Positions 8,038 to 16,320 of a stretch of 20,670 nucleotides of DNA are shown piece after piece (positions within the stretch are counted from its first letter, which is position 1; each line of letters opens with the position of its first letter). Origin of the DNA: Streptomyces roseochromogenus subsp. oscitans DS 12.976 (GTDB lineage: Bacteria; Actinomycetota; Actinomycetes; Streptomycetales; Streptomycetaceae); the NCBI RefSeq assembly GCF_000497445.1, contig NZ_CM002285.1:809979-830648 (forward strand), written 5' to 3'. The notes beneath the pieces were generated by a model, which was not told where the DNA came from, did no database searches, and was given only the letters and a program-made list of their open reading frames with translations. The position numbers and the translations under genes were made by a program.

Positions 8038-9444
8038 GTGCTCGACTTCGACTTCGACATGCTCGTCATCGGATCCGGTCCCGGCGGTCAGAAGGCCGCC
8101 ATCGCCGCGGCCAAGCTCGGCCGCCGGGTCGCGGTCGTCGACCGCCCCGACATGCTGGGCGGGGTCTCCCTGCACACCGGAACCATTCCCTCCAAGACGC
8201 TGCGCGAGGCGGTGCTGTACCTGACCGGTCTCACCCAGCGCGATCTGTACGGGCAGAGCTACCGGCTGAAGGACGACATCACCGTCGCCGATCTGACCGC
8301 GCGCACCCAGCACGTCGTCGGCCGCGAGGTGGACGTCGTGCGCAGCCAGCTCACCCGCAATCAGGTGACCGTCTACTCCGGCACGGCCCGCTTCGCCGAT
8401 CCGCACACCATCGCCCTGTCCGAGCTCTCGGGCCGGGAACGGCTGCTGAGCGCCGGGCACATCGTCATCGCCACCGGCACCAGGCCGGCCCGCCCGGACA
8501 CGGTCGAGTTCGACGGGCGGACGATCATGGACTCCGACAACGTGCTCTCGCTGGAGCGGGTGCCGCGCTCCATGGTGATCGTCGGTGCGGGGGTCATCGG
8601 CATGGAGTACGCCTCCATGTTCGCCGCGCTCGGCAGCAAGGTGACCGTGGTGGAGAAGCGTCCCGGGATGCTGGACCTGTGCGATGTGGAGATCGTGGAG
8701 TCGCTCAAGTACCACCTGCGGGACCTGGCCGTCACCTTCCGGTTCGGCGAGACCGTGGCCGCCGTGGAACGCCATCCACGGGGCACGCTCACCGTGCTGG
8801 AGAGCGGCAAGAAGATCCCCGCGGACACGGTGATGTACTCGGCGGGCAGGCAGGGCCTCACCGACGACCTCGGCCTGGACAAGGCCGGGCTGGCGGCGGA
8901 CGCGCGCGGCCGGATCGAGGTGGACGAGAACTACCGCACCGAGGTGCCGCACATCTACGCCGTCGGCGACGTCATCGGCTTCCCGGCGCTCGCGGCGACC
9001 TCGATGGAGCAGGGCCGCGCGGCCGCGTACCACGCGTGCGGGGAGCCCGTCGGGCGGATGCACCATCTCCAGCCGATCGGGATCTACACCATCCCGGAGA
9101 TCAGCTTCGTCGGCCGGACCGAGGACCAGCTGACCGAGGACCGGGTGCCGTTCGAGGTGGGCGTGGCCCGGTACCGGGAGCTGGCCCGCGGGCAGATCAT
9201 CGGGGACTCGCACGGCATGCTGAAGCTGCTGGTGTCTCCGACGGACCGCACGTTGCTCGGGGTGCACTGTTTCGGCTCGGGCGCCACGGAGTTGATTCAC
9301 ATCGGGCAGTCGGTGATGGGGTGCGGGGGGACGGTGGACTATCTGGTGGACGCGGTGTTCAACTATCCGACGCTGGCGGAGTCGTACAAGGTCGCTGCGC
9401 TGGATGCGACGAATCGGCTCCGCCAGGTGGACCGCCTGGATTAG
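8038..9444 (+). CDS. sthA: Soluble NAD(P)+ transhydrogenase (Si-specific)
   Basis: This is a flavoprotein of the pyridine nucleotide-disulfide reductase family, 468 residues from the GTG at 8038. It has an FAD GxGxxG (12-17), a second dinucleotide-binding [36 protein letters not shown] near the flavin, and a C-terminal dimerisation domain (about 340-468). The region that holds the redox disulfide in lipoamide dehydrogenase reads [12 protein letters not shown]44 and T49 replace both cysteines. Loss of that disulfide is the hallmark of the soluble transhydrogenase, which transfers hydride between NADPH and NAD+. GGAGGA (8015-8020) lies 17 bases upstream, rather far; an ATG at 8059 is an alternative but would trim the first strand. 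It is divergent from the molybdoenzyme gene and ends close to a convergent permease gene. Confidence 0.92.
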   Translation: MLDFDFDMLVIGSGPGGQKAAIAAAKLGRRVAVVDRPDMLGGVSLHTGTIPSKTLREAVLYLTGLTQRDLYGQSYRLKDDITVADLTARTQHVVGREVDVVRSQLTRNQVTVYSGTARFADPHTIALSELSGRERLLSAGHIVIATGTRPARPDTVEFDGRTIMDSDNVLSLERVPRSMVIVGAGVIGMEYASMFAALGSKVTVVEKRPGMLDLCDVEIVESLKYHLRDLAVTFRFGETVAAVERHPRGTLTVLESGKKIPADTVMYSAGRQGLTDDLGLDKAGLAADARGRIEVDENYRTEVPHIYAVGDVIGFPALAATSMEQGRAAAYHACGEPVGRMHHLQPIGIYTIPEISFVGRTEDQLTEDRVPFEVGVARYRELARGQIIGDSHGMLKLLVSPTDRTLLGVHCFGSGATELIHIGQSVMGCGGTVDYLVDAVFNYPTLAESYKVAALDATNRLRQVDRLD

Positions 9445-9451
9445 CGCTGTT

Positions 9452-9468
9452 GGGGCAGCCCCGCGCCC
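9452..9468. terminator. GC-rich inverted sequence between convergent sthA and permease genes
   Basis: GGGG-CAG-CCCC (9452-9462) followed by GCGCCCC fills the 30-bp gap between two convergent stops. It has the composition and place of a bidirectional terminator, but the loop is small and only part of a larger stem is present. Confidence 0.3.
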
Positions 9469-9474
9469 CTTGAG

Positions 9475-10584
9475 TCAGTCCGCCGACTGTTCCGCCAGAC
9501 TCGCCGTCCACTTCTCCTCGATGCGGCCCGCCTTCCATACCAGTAGGGCGATGGCCCAGGTGGCGAAGAACAGGCCGACGATGACGAAGCCGACGGTGTT
9601 GAGGTCGAGGCCGGAGATCCAGTCCCAGAAGGCGCCGTGGAGATCCAGCTTGTCGGCGAGGAGGCCGAGGAGTTCGACGGTGCCGATGATGAGGGCGACG
9701 GCCACGGACAGGCCGGTGATGGTGAGGTTGTAGTAGACCTTGCGGACCGGCTTGGAGAACGCCCACTCGTAGGCGAAGTTCATGAACGAGCCGTCGATGG
9801 TGTCAAGGAGCGACATGCCTGCGGCGAACAGGACCGGCAGGGTCAGAATGGCGTACCAGGGCAGGCCGGAGGCGGCACCGGAGCCGGCGAGGACCAGCAG
9901 GGCGATCTCGGTTGCCGTGTCGAAGCCCAGGCCGAACAGCAGGCCGAGCGGGTACATCTGCCAGGGCTTGCTGATGGAGCCGGTGACCCGGCCGAGGAGG
10001 CGGTTCATGAAGCCGCGGTTGTTCAGCTGGGTCTCCAGGGCGGCCTCGTCGTAGGCGCCGGAGCGCATCTGCCGGAAGACCTTCCAGATGCCGGCCAGGA
10101 TGACGAGGTTGATGCCGGCGATGAGGTAGAGGAAGGTGCCGGAGACCGTCGTACCGATCAGACCCGTCACCTCGTGGAGGTGCGAGTTGTCGTCGCGGAC
10201 GGGTCCGGCCAGGCTCTTCATGCCGAGCGAGAGCAGCAGGGCCAGGCCGAAGACGATGCTGGAGTGGCCGAGGGAGAACCAGAAGCCGACCGACAGCGGG
10301 CGCTGCCCCTGGCCCATGAGCTTGCGGGTGGTGTTGTCGATCGCCGCGATGTGGTCGGCGTCGAAGGCGTGCCGCATGCCGAGGGTGTACGCGGTCACGC
10401 CGATGCCGATGCCGAAGGACTCCTTGCCGACGCTGAAGTGCTGTGGCGCGATGATGCCGATCAGGGTGCCCCAGCCGATGATGTGCAGGGCGAGCACGAA
10501 GCCGGCCATCCCGCCGACCCTGATCCACTCCTGCCGTGTCATGGAGCCTCGGACACGGTGCCAGGCCGAGCGGTTGGGTGTCAT
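9475..10584 (-). CDS. NiCoT-family nickel/cobalt permease (HoxN/NixA type)
   Basis: This 369-residue integral membrane protein has about eight hydrophobic segments. The family signature is complete: RHAFDADHIAAIDNTTRK (71-88, the metal-selectivity helix), LGHSSIVFGLAL, LGFDTATEIALL and GMSLLDTIDG. It would import Ni2+ and/or Co2+ across the cytoplasmic membrane, relevant for nickel superoxide dismutase, urease, hydrogenase or B12. The start ATG at 10584 gives an N-terminal tail before TM1; M15 (10542), preceded by GAGG, is an alternative start. It is a single gene, separated from the upstream efeB by a strong hairpin and a Nur-like operator, which argues for its own nickel-controlled promoter. 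Metal preference (Ni versus Co) cannot be decided from these motifs. Confidence 0.93.
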   Translation of the reverse strand: MTPNRSAWHRVRGSMTRQEWIRVGGMAGFVLALHIIGWGTLIGIIAPQHFSVGKESFGIGIGVTAYTLGMRHAFDADHIAAIDNTTRKLMGQGQRPLSVGFWFSLGHSSIVFGLALLLSLGMKSLAGPVRDDNSHLHEVTGLIGTTVSGTFLYLIAGINLVILAGIWKVFRQMRSGAYDEAALETQLNNRGFMNRLLGRVTGSISKPWQMYPLGLLFGLGFDTATEIALLVLAGSGAASGLPWYAILTLPVLFAAGMSLLDTIDGSFMNFAYEWAFSKPVRKVYYNLTITGLSVAVALIIGTVELLGLLADKLDLHGAFWDWISGLDLNTVGFVIVGLFFATWAIALLVWKAGRIEEKWTASLAEQSAD

Positions 10585-10651
10585 CGAGAAGGTCGTCCTT
10601 CGGTGGTGCGGTTACGGCTGCACAGCGCAGCCTTATGGAATCCTTCCGTAC

Positions 10652-10668
10652 TTGCAAATCGTGTGCAG
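10652..10668. promoter_or_regulatory. Candidate Nur (nickel uptake regulator) box
   Basis: TTGCAA-ATCGT-GTGCAG matches the Streptomyces Nur consensus tTGCaa-N5-ttGCAA at 10 of 12 positions. It lies 68-84 bp upstream of the nickel/cobalt permease start. On the minus strand it overlaps a possible -35, with ATAAGG about 15 bp downstream as a weak -10. Binding of nickel-loaded Nur there would repress nickel uptake. The consensus is recalled from the literature; occupancy is inferred. Confidence 0.55.
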
Positions 10669-10687
10669 CAAGGGGCGGGTAAAGGCA

Positions 10688-10729
10688 GCGGCAGACCTTT
10701 CCCAAGAGAAGAGGGAAGAGGCCTGCCGC
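10688..10729 (-). terminator. Transcription terminator of the efe operon
   Basis: This long hairpin has arms GCGGCAG-A-CCT-TTCCC and GGGAA-G-AGG-C-CTGCCGC: 15 base pairs in three blocks with one mismatch and one bulge, and a loop of about 9 nt. It sits 35 bp past the efeB stop on the minus strand and ahead of the Nur-like box, so it should insulate the permease gene from iron-operon transcription. Confidence 0.75.
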
Positions 10730-10763
10730 GGTTGTCTGGTCCGACAGGTGGCGTCAGCTGGCG

Positions 10764-12035
10764 TCAGGCGGAGAACATGCCCCGGCCGAGCCAGTCCTTG
10801 TCGTCCCGGACGCCGGGCAGGGCGAAGAAGTAGCCGCCGCCCGTGGGCGAGATGTAGTCCACCAGCGGCTCGTCGATCAGCCGGGTCTGTACGGCCTCGA
10901 ACTGGCGCTTGACGTCCTGCTGGTAGCAGCAGAAGACCAGGCCCATGTCGAGGTTGCCGACGTTGTCCACGCCGCGGTCGTAGTTGTAGCCGCGGCGCAG
11001 GATGCGGGAGCTGTCGGTCTTCGCGGTGCGCGGGTTGGCGAGGCGGATGTGGGCGTCCACCGGGATCGCGGTGCCGTGCGGGTCCTTGGCGTAGTTCGGG
11101 ATGTCGGTCTCCTTGGCACCGTCGAGCGGGGCGCCGGTGTCCTTGCGGCGGCCGAACATCTTCTCCTGCTCGGTGAGCGAGACCCGGTCCCAGAACTCGA
11201 CCAGCATCCGGATGATCCGGATCACCTGGTAGCTGCCGCCCGCCGTCCAGGCCGGTTCGCCCTGGCCGTCACCGACCCAGATCAGCTTGTTCGTCTCACG
11301 GGCGGAGGTGACGTCGGGGTTGGCGATGCCGTCTTTGAAGCCGAGCAGGTTGCGCTGAGCGCCGGTGGGGCGCGGGGCGTTCTGGAAGCCGTCGATGCGC
11401 CACTTGATCTGCATGGCGCCGCGGGTGTGCCGGGCGATGTCACGCAGCGCGTGCAGCACGGTGTCAGTGCTCTGGGCGCAGATCTGCAGGGACAGATCGC
11501 CATGGCACTCGGCCGCGTTCAGGTTGTCGTTCGGGAACGTCCGCATCGGGGTGAGCCGGGCGGGCCTGGCCTTGGCGAGGCCGTAGCGGTCGTCGAAGAG
11601 GGAGGCTCCGACGCCGACGGTGACGGTGAGGCCGTCCGAGGGGACCTCGGGGCCGAGGATGCCGTTGTCGGCGGGCGGCGCGCCGACGCCCAGGTCGGTG
11701 GGGGTGCCGCCGGAGGTGAGGAAGCGGGCCCGTTCGGTGATGGTCTTCAGCAGCTCGGTCAGGCCCGCGCGGTCGTCGGCTATGACGTTCAGTGAGACGA
11801 AGGTGGCGGCGGCCGGGGCCGGGGTGATGATGCCGGCCTGGTGGGCGCCGTGGAAGGAGACCTTCGCGGCGCTGTCGGCGCTCGCGGGTTGCGCCTCGGC
11901 CGTGCCGCCGCTCTCCGCGAGCGCGTAGCCGCCGCCGGCCAGGACCGCTCCGGCGGCACCGGCGCCGAGCGCGGTACGCACGAAGGAGCGGCGGGCGGGG
12001 CCGACGGGGCAGGTCGGCGTGTCGGCGGTCGGCAT
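10764..12035 (-). CDS. efeB: EfeB, Tat-exported DyP-type haem peroxidase
   Basis: This is a 423-residue deferrochelatase/peroxidase of the EfeUOB iron-uptake system. A twin-arginine signal is visible: [11 protein letters not shown] (RR at 15-16), then a hydrophobic Ala/Gly stretch to about 40. The mature part has the DyP signature GFKDG (232-236, catalytic Asp235), the proximal haem ligand H329 in [11 protein letters not shown] and the distal arginine in [10 protein letters not shown] (about 348). EfeB is exported folded with haem and acts on iron in the extracytoplasmic space, feeding EfeO and EfeU. The ATG at 12035 places the Tat motif correctly. An in-frame ATG at 12122 overlaps the stop of the upstream gene (TGATG) but would push the Tat motif to residue 45. 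It is second in the operon after the EfeU-EfeO fusion and ends before a strong hairpin. Confidence 0.94.
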   Translation of the reverse strand: MPTADTPTCPVGPARRSFVRTALGAGAAGAVLAGGGYALAESGGTAEAQPASADSAAKVSFHGAHQAGIITPAPAAATFVSLNVIADDRAGLTELLKTITERARFLTSGGTPTDLGVGAPPADNGILGPEVPSDGLTVTVGVGASLFDDRYGLAKARPARLTPMRTFPNDNLNAAECHGDLSLQICAQSTDTVLHALRDIARHTRGAMQIKWRIDGFQNAPRPTGAQRNLLGFKDGIANPDVTSARETNKLIWVGDGQGEPAWTAGGSYQVIRIIRMLVEFWDRVSLTEQEKMFGRRKDTGAPLDGAKETDIPNYAKDPHGTAIPVDAHIRLANPRTAKTDSSRILRRGYNYDRGVDNVGNLDMGLVFCCYQQDVKRQFEAVQTRLIDEPLVDYISPTGGGYFFALPGVRDDKDWLGRGMFSA

Positions 12036-12121
12036 CGGTGGGTTCCCTTCGGAGTGCGGGTGCGCGGCGGTCGTCGGACGGCATGCCGGATCGCCCGGCG
12101 AGCGGTCTGCGGGCCGGCTCA

Positions 12122-14152
12122 TCAGGCGGACTTCCGGATCTCGAGCAGGTCCGGGATCGGGGCGAGGTCCTCCAGCAGCTGCCCGGTGGCGCCGTTCAGC
12201 CGCTGCCGGTCGGCCGGGGCCAGCTGGTCGACGCCGGTCCAGCGGTCGCCGTCGTGGGCCGCGTCCAGGAGCTTCTGCACGCGCGCGATGTCCGCGTCGA
12301 CCGTCGGGAGCACCCGGGGCGCGCGGGTGGTGAGCAGCGGCTTGAGGACGGTGAGCAGCTCGCGGGTGCCGGCGAGGTTGGCCTCGGCGGTGGCGAGGTT
12401 GGTACCGCTTCCCTCGTCGGTGTCGCCGGTCAGCTCGAACTGGAGGGTGTTCTCCAGGATCTCGTGCGCGCGCAGCGGGAGATCACCCGGGTCGAAGTCC
12501 TGGCCCGGGAACGCCTTCTGGAGCCCGGTGGCATCCGTGACGAGCTGCTGGGCGGGGCCGGTCAGGTCCTTGGCCGACTGGCCGTGCCACAGGCCGTACT
12601 CGATGCGGTGGAAGCCGGCGAAGTCCTTGTCCTGGACGCCGTCCGGCAGTCCGTCGGCCCGGCCGTTGATCTTCTTGTCGAAGTCCTCGAAGGTGCCGTA
12701 GGCGGCGCCGAGCGAGGAGTAGGTGCGATGGGCGGTGAGCCAGTCGGTGCGTGCCTGGTCCAGGTGGTTGCCCTGGATGTCGTCGGCGAGGGCGCGGGTC
12801 TGGCCGACCAGGGCGGTCAGGCCCTGGTTGACGTACGCCTTGTACGCCTTCAGCGGTGCGGCGAGGTCCTGCTCGGAGACGGGGACGACCGGCTTGGCGG
12901 CTCCGCCGCCGGTGACGGTGACCGACTTGGAGGTGACGGCCTTGCCGTCGGTGGGGACGCAGCGCCAGGCGTAGGTGCCGCCGGCGACGGTGGCGACGAG
13001 GTCACGGGTGGTGCCGGGGGCCAGGCCCTCGATCTCGCCGTAGACCGCGCTGGTCGACGGGTCGATGAGGTAGACCTCGGAGGTCTTGCCGCCGGTGTTC
13101 TGCATCTGGAAGGTCTGGCGGCCCGGCTTGGGCGCGGTGAAGCCCTTGCCGCACTCGGTCTCGGAGACGGCGACGGTCTGGTCGCCGGCGGGCTTGGGCC
13201 GGGCGAGGGCGACGACGAGTCCGGCGATCACGGCGGGTACGGCGACCACGGCGGCGGGCACCACCCAGACCGGCCGGCGCCGCTCGGGCCGCTCGGCCTT
13301 CGGCTCGGCCGCGGGGCGTTCCTTCGCCGGCTTCGGGGCGGTGGTCCGCACGCCGCGCACGAACAGGGTCATCACGACGACCAGATAGGCGACGTAGGCC
13401 ACCACCTGGAGCCAGGTCATGGTCGGGGTGAGGTTGAGGACGCCCTGGATCAGGGTGCTGTACCAGGAGCCGGCGTCGACGCTGCTCGCCAGGTCGACCG
13501 CGTAGGCGGTCTTGCCGGGCAGCACGCCGCCCTCCTGGAGATCGCGCAGGCCGTAGCCGAGGACGCCGGCCGCGATGACGATCAGGACGGCGCCGGTGGC
13601 GGTGAAGAATTTCGTCAGGTTGATCTTCAGGACGCGCCGGTACAGGCCCCAGCACAGGCCGGCCGCGAGGACGAGGCCGATGCCGGCACCGGTCAGCGGT
13701 CCGGCCGACTCACCGGCCGCCCGCGCGGTGGTCCACAGGAACAGGGCCGTCTCCAGGCCCTCCCGGCCGACCGCGAGGAACGAGGTCAGGATCAGCACGC
13801 CGGAGCCCATGGCGAGGGCGCCGGTCACCTTCTCCCTCAGCTCGCCGGAGAGGCTGCGGGCCGAGCGGCGCATCCAGAACACCATGGCGGTGACGAACGC
13901 GACAGCGATCACGCTAAGGGTGCCGCCGAAGGCCTCCTGGGCGGTCTGCGGCATGGACGCGGCGGTGAAGGTGAGCACCGCGCCGAAGCTCATGGCCACC
14001 GCGATCGCGGCCAGGACGCCGGTCCACACCTGGGGCAACCGCGACCGCGCCTCGGCCCGCACCAGGGTGGCGACCAGGATGGAGACGATGAGTCCCGCTT
14101 CGAGCCCCTCCCTGAGTCCGATCAGGAAACTCGGAAACGCGTCGTCCCACAT
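12122..14152 (-). CDS. efeU: EfeU-EfeO fusion: FTR1 iron permease with extracellular cupredoxin-imelysin domain
   Basis: A single 676-residue chain carries two subunits that are separate in E. coli. Residues 1-268 are the FTR1/EfeU permease with about seven TM segments and both REGLE iron motifs (R14-E18 and R130-E134). A charged Pro/Lys/Glu/Arg linker (about 270-293) leads to an extra TM (about 294-317). Next come a cupredoxin-like domain (about 325-414, with C334 and C398) and an EfeO M75/imelysin domain (about 425-676) with the HxxE motif H515-E518 in [10 protein letters not shown]. The extra TM lets the EfeO part sit outside while the linker stays inside. Role: high-affinity iron import with EfeB, encoded next. 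The ATG at 14152 has an AGGGAGGG site 10 bases upstream. An iron box precedes it, so expression should rise when iron is scarce. Confidence 0.93.
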   Translation of the reverse strand: MWDDAFPSFLIGLREGLEAGLIVSILVATLVRAEARSRLPQVWTGVLAAIAVAMSFGAVLTFTAASMPQTAQEAFGGTLSVIAVAFVTAMVFWMRRSARSLSGELREKVTGALAMGSGVLILTSFLAVGREGLETALFLWTTARAAGESAGPLTGAGIGLVLAAGLCWGLYRRVLKINLTKFFTATGAVLIVIAAGVLGYGLRDLQEGGVLPGKTAYAVDLASSVDAGSWYSTLIQGVLNLTPTMTWLQVVAYVAYLVVVMTLFVRGVRTTAPKPAKERPAAEPKAERPERRRPVWVVPAAVVAVPAVIAGLVVALARPKPAGDQTVAVSETECGKGFTAPKPGRQTFQMQNTGGKTSEVYLIDPSTSAVYGEIEGLAPGTTRDLVATVAGGTYAWRCVPTDGKAVTSKSVTVTGGGAAKPVVPVSEQDLAAPLKAYKAYVNQGLTALVGQTRALADDIQGNHLDQARTDWLTAHRTYSSLGAAYGTFEDFDKKINGRADGLPDGVQDKDFAGFHRIEYGLWHGQSAKDLTGPAQQLVTDATGLQKAFPGQDFDPGDLPLRAHEILENTLQFELTGDTDEGSGTNLATAEANLAGTRELLTVLKPLLTTRAPRVLPTVDADIARVQKLLDAAHDGDRWTGVDQLAPADRQRLNGATGQLLEDLAPIPDLLEIRKSA

Positions 14153-14174
14153 GCCCTGCTGCCCTCCCTATTAC

Positions 14175-14193
14175 TTAGCGAAGGCATACCTTA
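14175..14193. promoter_or_regulatory. Iron box (DmdR1/IdeR-type operator) of the efe operon
   Basis: TTAGCGAAGGCATACCTTA agrees with the DtxR/IdeR-family 19-bp consensus TTAGGTTAGGCTAACCTAA at 13 of 19 positions, including the core AGGC and ACCT blocks. It ends 23 bp upstream of the efeU-efeO start. A second, overlapping inverted repeat, GCGAAGG (14178-14184) with CCTTCGC (14194-14200), extends the symmetric region. Iron-loaded DmdR1 would repress the operon. Confidence 0.7.
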
Positions 14194-14288
14194 CCTTCGC
14201 GGACCATCATGACTACGCCCATGTACTCAGCCGGTCACAAAGAGGCAATGAACGGGTAAAGCCGGGGAACAATCGCCAGTCTCCGTTC

Positions 14289-14325
14289 GTCTACAGTCCG
14301 GTAGACCGTCTACAAATATGTAGTC
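14289..14325. promoter_or_regulatory. Two abutting dyads resembling BlaI-family operators, upstream of the DedA operon
   Basis: Two 18-bp palindromic sites sit one base apart: GTCTACAGTCCGGTAGAC (14289-14306) and GTCTACAAATATGTAGTC (14308-14325), centre-to-centre 19 bp. The second has the CTACA-N4-TGTAG form of BlaI/MecI/CopY-family operators. The first shares the GTCTAC/GTAGAC arms. They end 20 bp before the DedA start, and the second includes TACAAAT, a plausible -10, so a bound repressor would block transcription. No BlaI-type gene is in the window. The regulator class is inferred from operator shape. Confidence 0.5.
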
Positions 14326-14345
14326 GGATCTTGTCGAGGAAGTCG

Positions 14346-15023
14346 ATGAAAGGGCGTACGGCGATGGCCGCTTCCCCCCACCTGGCGTCGCAGCTCGCGG
14401 TCAATGTGCTCGACGCCCACTCCCTGCTCGCCGCTTTCGGCGTGCTCGGCGTCGGTGTGGTGCTCTTCGCGGAGACGGGCCTGCTGATCGGGTTCTTCCT
14501 GCCCGGGGACTCCCTGCTGTTCACCGCCGGCCTGCTGTGCACGGGGTCCGCCGCCAGTGGGGTGCACCTCTCGCTCGGTCCGCTGCTCGTCGCGGCCGCC
14601 GTCGGCGCCCTGGCCGGCTCGCAGTGCGGATTCCTGATCGGCCGCAAGGCCGGCGGGGCGCTGCTCGCCCGCACCCGCTCCGCGAAGCTGCGCGAGGGCG
14701 CCGAGCGCGCCGAGGAACTGCTGGAGCGGTACGGCTACGCGAAGGCGATCGTGCTGGCCCGCTTCGTCCCGGTGGTGCGCACGGTGCTGAACCCGATGGC
14801 GGGCGCGCTCGGCGTGCCGGCCCGGACCTTCACTCTCTGGCAGGTGGCGGGCGGGCTCGTGTGGAGCCTTGGTCTCACCCTCGCCGGTTATGCGCTGGGC
14901 TCCTCGATCCCGAACGTCGACAAGTATCTGCTGCCGGTGATCGCGCTGATCGTGCTTGTCTCGCTGATCCCCGTCGTCGCCGAGGTGCTGCGCTCCCGCC
15001 GGGCCGCGAAGGAAGCCCGCTGA
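14346..15023 (+). CDS. DedA-family membrane protein
   Basis: This 225-residue protein has about five hydrophobic segments and the DedA/SNARE-associated signatures: E43 and FFLPGD (50-55), GRKAGG (99-104) and the RFVPVVRTVLNPMAG block (139-153; R139, P142, R145). DedA proteins are membrane lipid transport proteins; some members (UptA type) return undecaprenyl phosphate across the membrane. The ATG at 14346 has GAGGA (14336-14340) at ideal distance. A second in-frame ATG at 14364 lacks such a site. Its stop overlaps the start of the next gene (TGATG), so it is translationally coupled to two PAP2 phosphatases that could act on the same lipid carrier. Two operator-like dyads precede it. The substrate is inferred from the operon. 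Confidence 0.92.
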   Translation: MKGRTAMAASPHLASQLAVNVLDAHSLLAAFGVLGVGVVLFAETGLLIGFFLPGDSLLFTAGLLCTGSAASGVHLSLGPLLVAAAVGALAGSQCGFLIGRKAGGALLARTRSAKLREGAERAEELLERYGYAKAIVLARFVPVVRTVLNPMAGALGVPARTFTLWQVAGGLVWSLGLTLAGYALGSSIPNVDKYLLPVIALIVLVSLIPVVAEVLRSRRAAKEAR

Positions 15024-15625
15024 TGTTCCCGGCGCTCTCCGGCACGTCGGTGGACGGGCCGCTGTACCGGCACGTGGTGGACCTCGCCCGCCACTCCCCC
15101 GCCTGGCTGGACGGCCTGGTGGCGGTGTGGTCGGCGTACGGGCTGGCGGTGTTCGCGCTCCTCATGCTCGTCGGCTGGTGGCGGGCCCGCCGGGCGGGGG
15201 CGGACGCGGCTCTGACGGCCCTGGCGGTGCCGGCGGCCGTGCTGGCGGCCTTCGCCGCGGACTCCGTGCTGAAGCTGCTCGTGCGCGAGGACCGGCCCTG
15301 CCGGGGCCTGGCCTTCCGCACGCTGGAGGCGTGCCCGGCGCGCGGGGACTGGTCGTTCCCCAGCAATCACGCCGCGATCGCGTTCGCGGCGGCGGTGGCG
15401 CTGTACTTCGTCTCCCGCCGGCTGGGCGTGGTGGCGGCCGTGTGCGCGGGCCTCATGGGGGCGTCCCGGGTGTGGGTCGGGGTGCACTATCCGCACGACG
15501 TCGCCGCGGGGGCGGCCCTCGGCGCGGCGGTGGCGTTCGTCGTGATGACCGCCGTGAGCCGGCTGCCGAAGGACCTGCCGAAGCGGCTCTCGGGCACCCG
15601 GCTGCGCGCCCTGCTGGTGTCATGA
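15023..15625 (+). CDS. PAP2-family lipid phosphatase (complete active site)
   Basis: This 200-residue membrane phosphatase has all three PAP2 motifs: K84-LLVRED-RP (84-92), PSNH (113-116, with Asn replacing the usual Gly) and SRVWVGVHYPHD (148-159, with H155 as nucleophile and D159). Hydrophobic segments flank the motifs, with the active site expected on the outer face. Likely substrates are undecaprenyl diphosphate or another polyprenyl/lipid phosphate. It starts inside the DedA stop (TGATG) and overlaps the next gene by ATGA, so the three genes form one tightly coupled transcript. The chain is short for the family but complete. Substrate specificity is inferred. Confidence 0.9.
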   Translation: MFPALSGTSVDGPLYRHVVDLARHSPAWLDGLVAVWSAYGLAVFALLMLVGWWRARRAGADAALTALAVPAAVLAAFAADSVLKLLVREDRPCRGLAFRTLEACPARGDWSFPSNHAAIAFAAAVALYFVSRRLGVVAAVCAGLMGASRVWVGVHYPHDVAAGAALGAAVAFVVMTAVSRLPKDLPKRLSGTRLRALLVS

Positions 15626-16320
15626 ACCGCGGCAAGGCCGCGGAGCCGGCCGGCACGCTGGCCCTCGGCGCCTGGATGGCGTTCGCGGTGCTGACCGCCG
15701 TGGTGGTGAGCGACCAGGGCGGCCCGCTCTATCTGGACCAGGGCCTGCTGTCCTGGTCCGTCGGGCACCGCCCGCCGGAGGCGGTGGCGGTGGCCCGCGG
15801 GCTCACCGCCACGGGCACCGGTGTCGTGCCGTACGTCCTGGTGGTCGTGGCCGGGCTGATCGCGGGGCGCACCGCGCGCCAGAGGCTGGTGACCGTGCCG
15901 CTCGCCGTGCTCTGCCTCGGCGCGGGCCAGGCGGTGCGGTACGGCGTGATGGAACTGGTCGCCCGCGCCCGGCCGCCGGGGTACGACTGGCGGACGCAGG
16001 CCTCCGGCTGGTCGTTCCCCTCCGGTCACGCCACCACGGCCGCGCTGACGGCCGGCCTGCTGATCGCCGCCCTGTGCCTGCGCGCCCCGCGCGGGCGGAC
16101 CGCGCTGTGTCTGCTCGTCGCCTGCTGGGGGGCGGGGGTCGGTCTGACCCGTGTCTTCCTGGGCGTGCACTGGTTCTCCGACGTGGCCGGCGGCTGGCTG
16201 TTCGCCGCCGGCTGGCTCGGTGTCTGCGTCGGCGCGGTGGCCCGGTGGCTGCCCGAGCGCCTGGGCCTGTCCGGCGGCTCGGGTCGCAGGACATCGACAG
16301 AGCCTCATCAGCGCAGGTGA
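15622..16320 (+). CDS. PAP2-family protein with altered first motif and a MITE-derived C-terminal tail
   Basis: This 232-residue integral membrane protein has PAP2 motifs PSGH (133-136) and TRVFLGVHWFSD (176-187; R177, H183, D187). The first motif reads M110-ELVARA-RP: methionine stands where the phosphate-binding lysine of K-x6-RP is expected. Activity could be reduced, or a nearby Arg may substitute. The ATG overlaps the upstream stop by four bases (ATGA). After VARWLPERL the reading frame runs into the repeat element beginning at 16263, which encodes the last 18 residues (basic, Ser/Arg/Gln-rich) and the TGA, so the native C-terminus has been replaced or extended. This tail is cytoplasmic or peripheral, so function may be kept. 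Confidence 0.88.
   Translation: MNRGKAAEPAGTLALGAWMAFAVLTAVVVSDQGGPLYLDQGLLSWSVGHRPPEAVAVARGLTATGTGVVPYVLVVVAGLIAGRTARQRLVTVPLAVLCLGAGQAVRYGVMELVARARPPGYDWRTQASGWSFPSGHATTAALTAGLLIAALCLRAPRGRTALCLLVACWGAGVGLTRVFLGVHWFSDVAGGWLFAAGWLGVCVGAVARWLPERLGLSGGSGRRTSTEPHQRR

Noticed and set aside
8038..9444. Lipoamide dehydrogenase or mercuric reductase
   Set aside because: Both redox cysteines are replaced (S44 and T49), and the rest fits the soluble transhydrogenase.
10585..10763. Cobalamin riboswitch upstream of the nickel/cobalt permease
   Set aside because: The B12-box sequence and the other conserved core segments are missing on the minus strand. The region is explained by the efe terminator hairpin and the Nur-like site.
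12038..14212. 724-codon plus-strand frame opposite the EfeU-EfeO gene
   Set aside because: It is an antisense shadow. The minus strand carries clear REGLE, cupredoxin and imelysin motifs.
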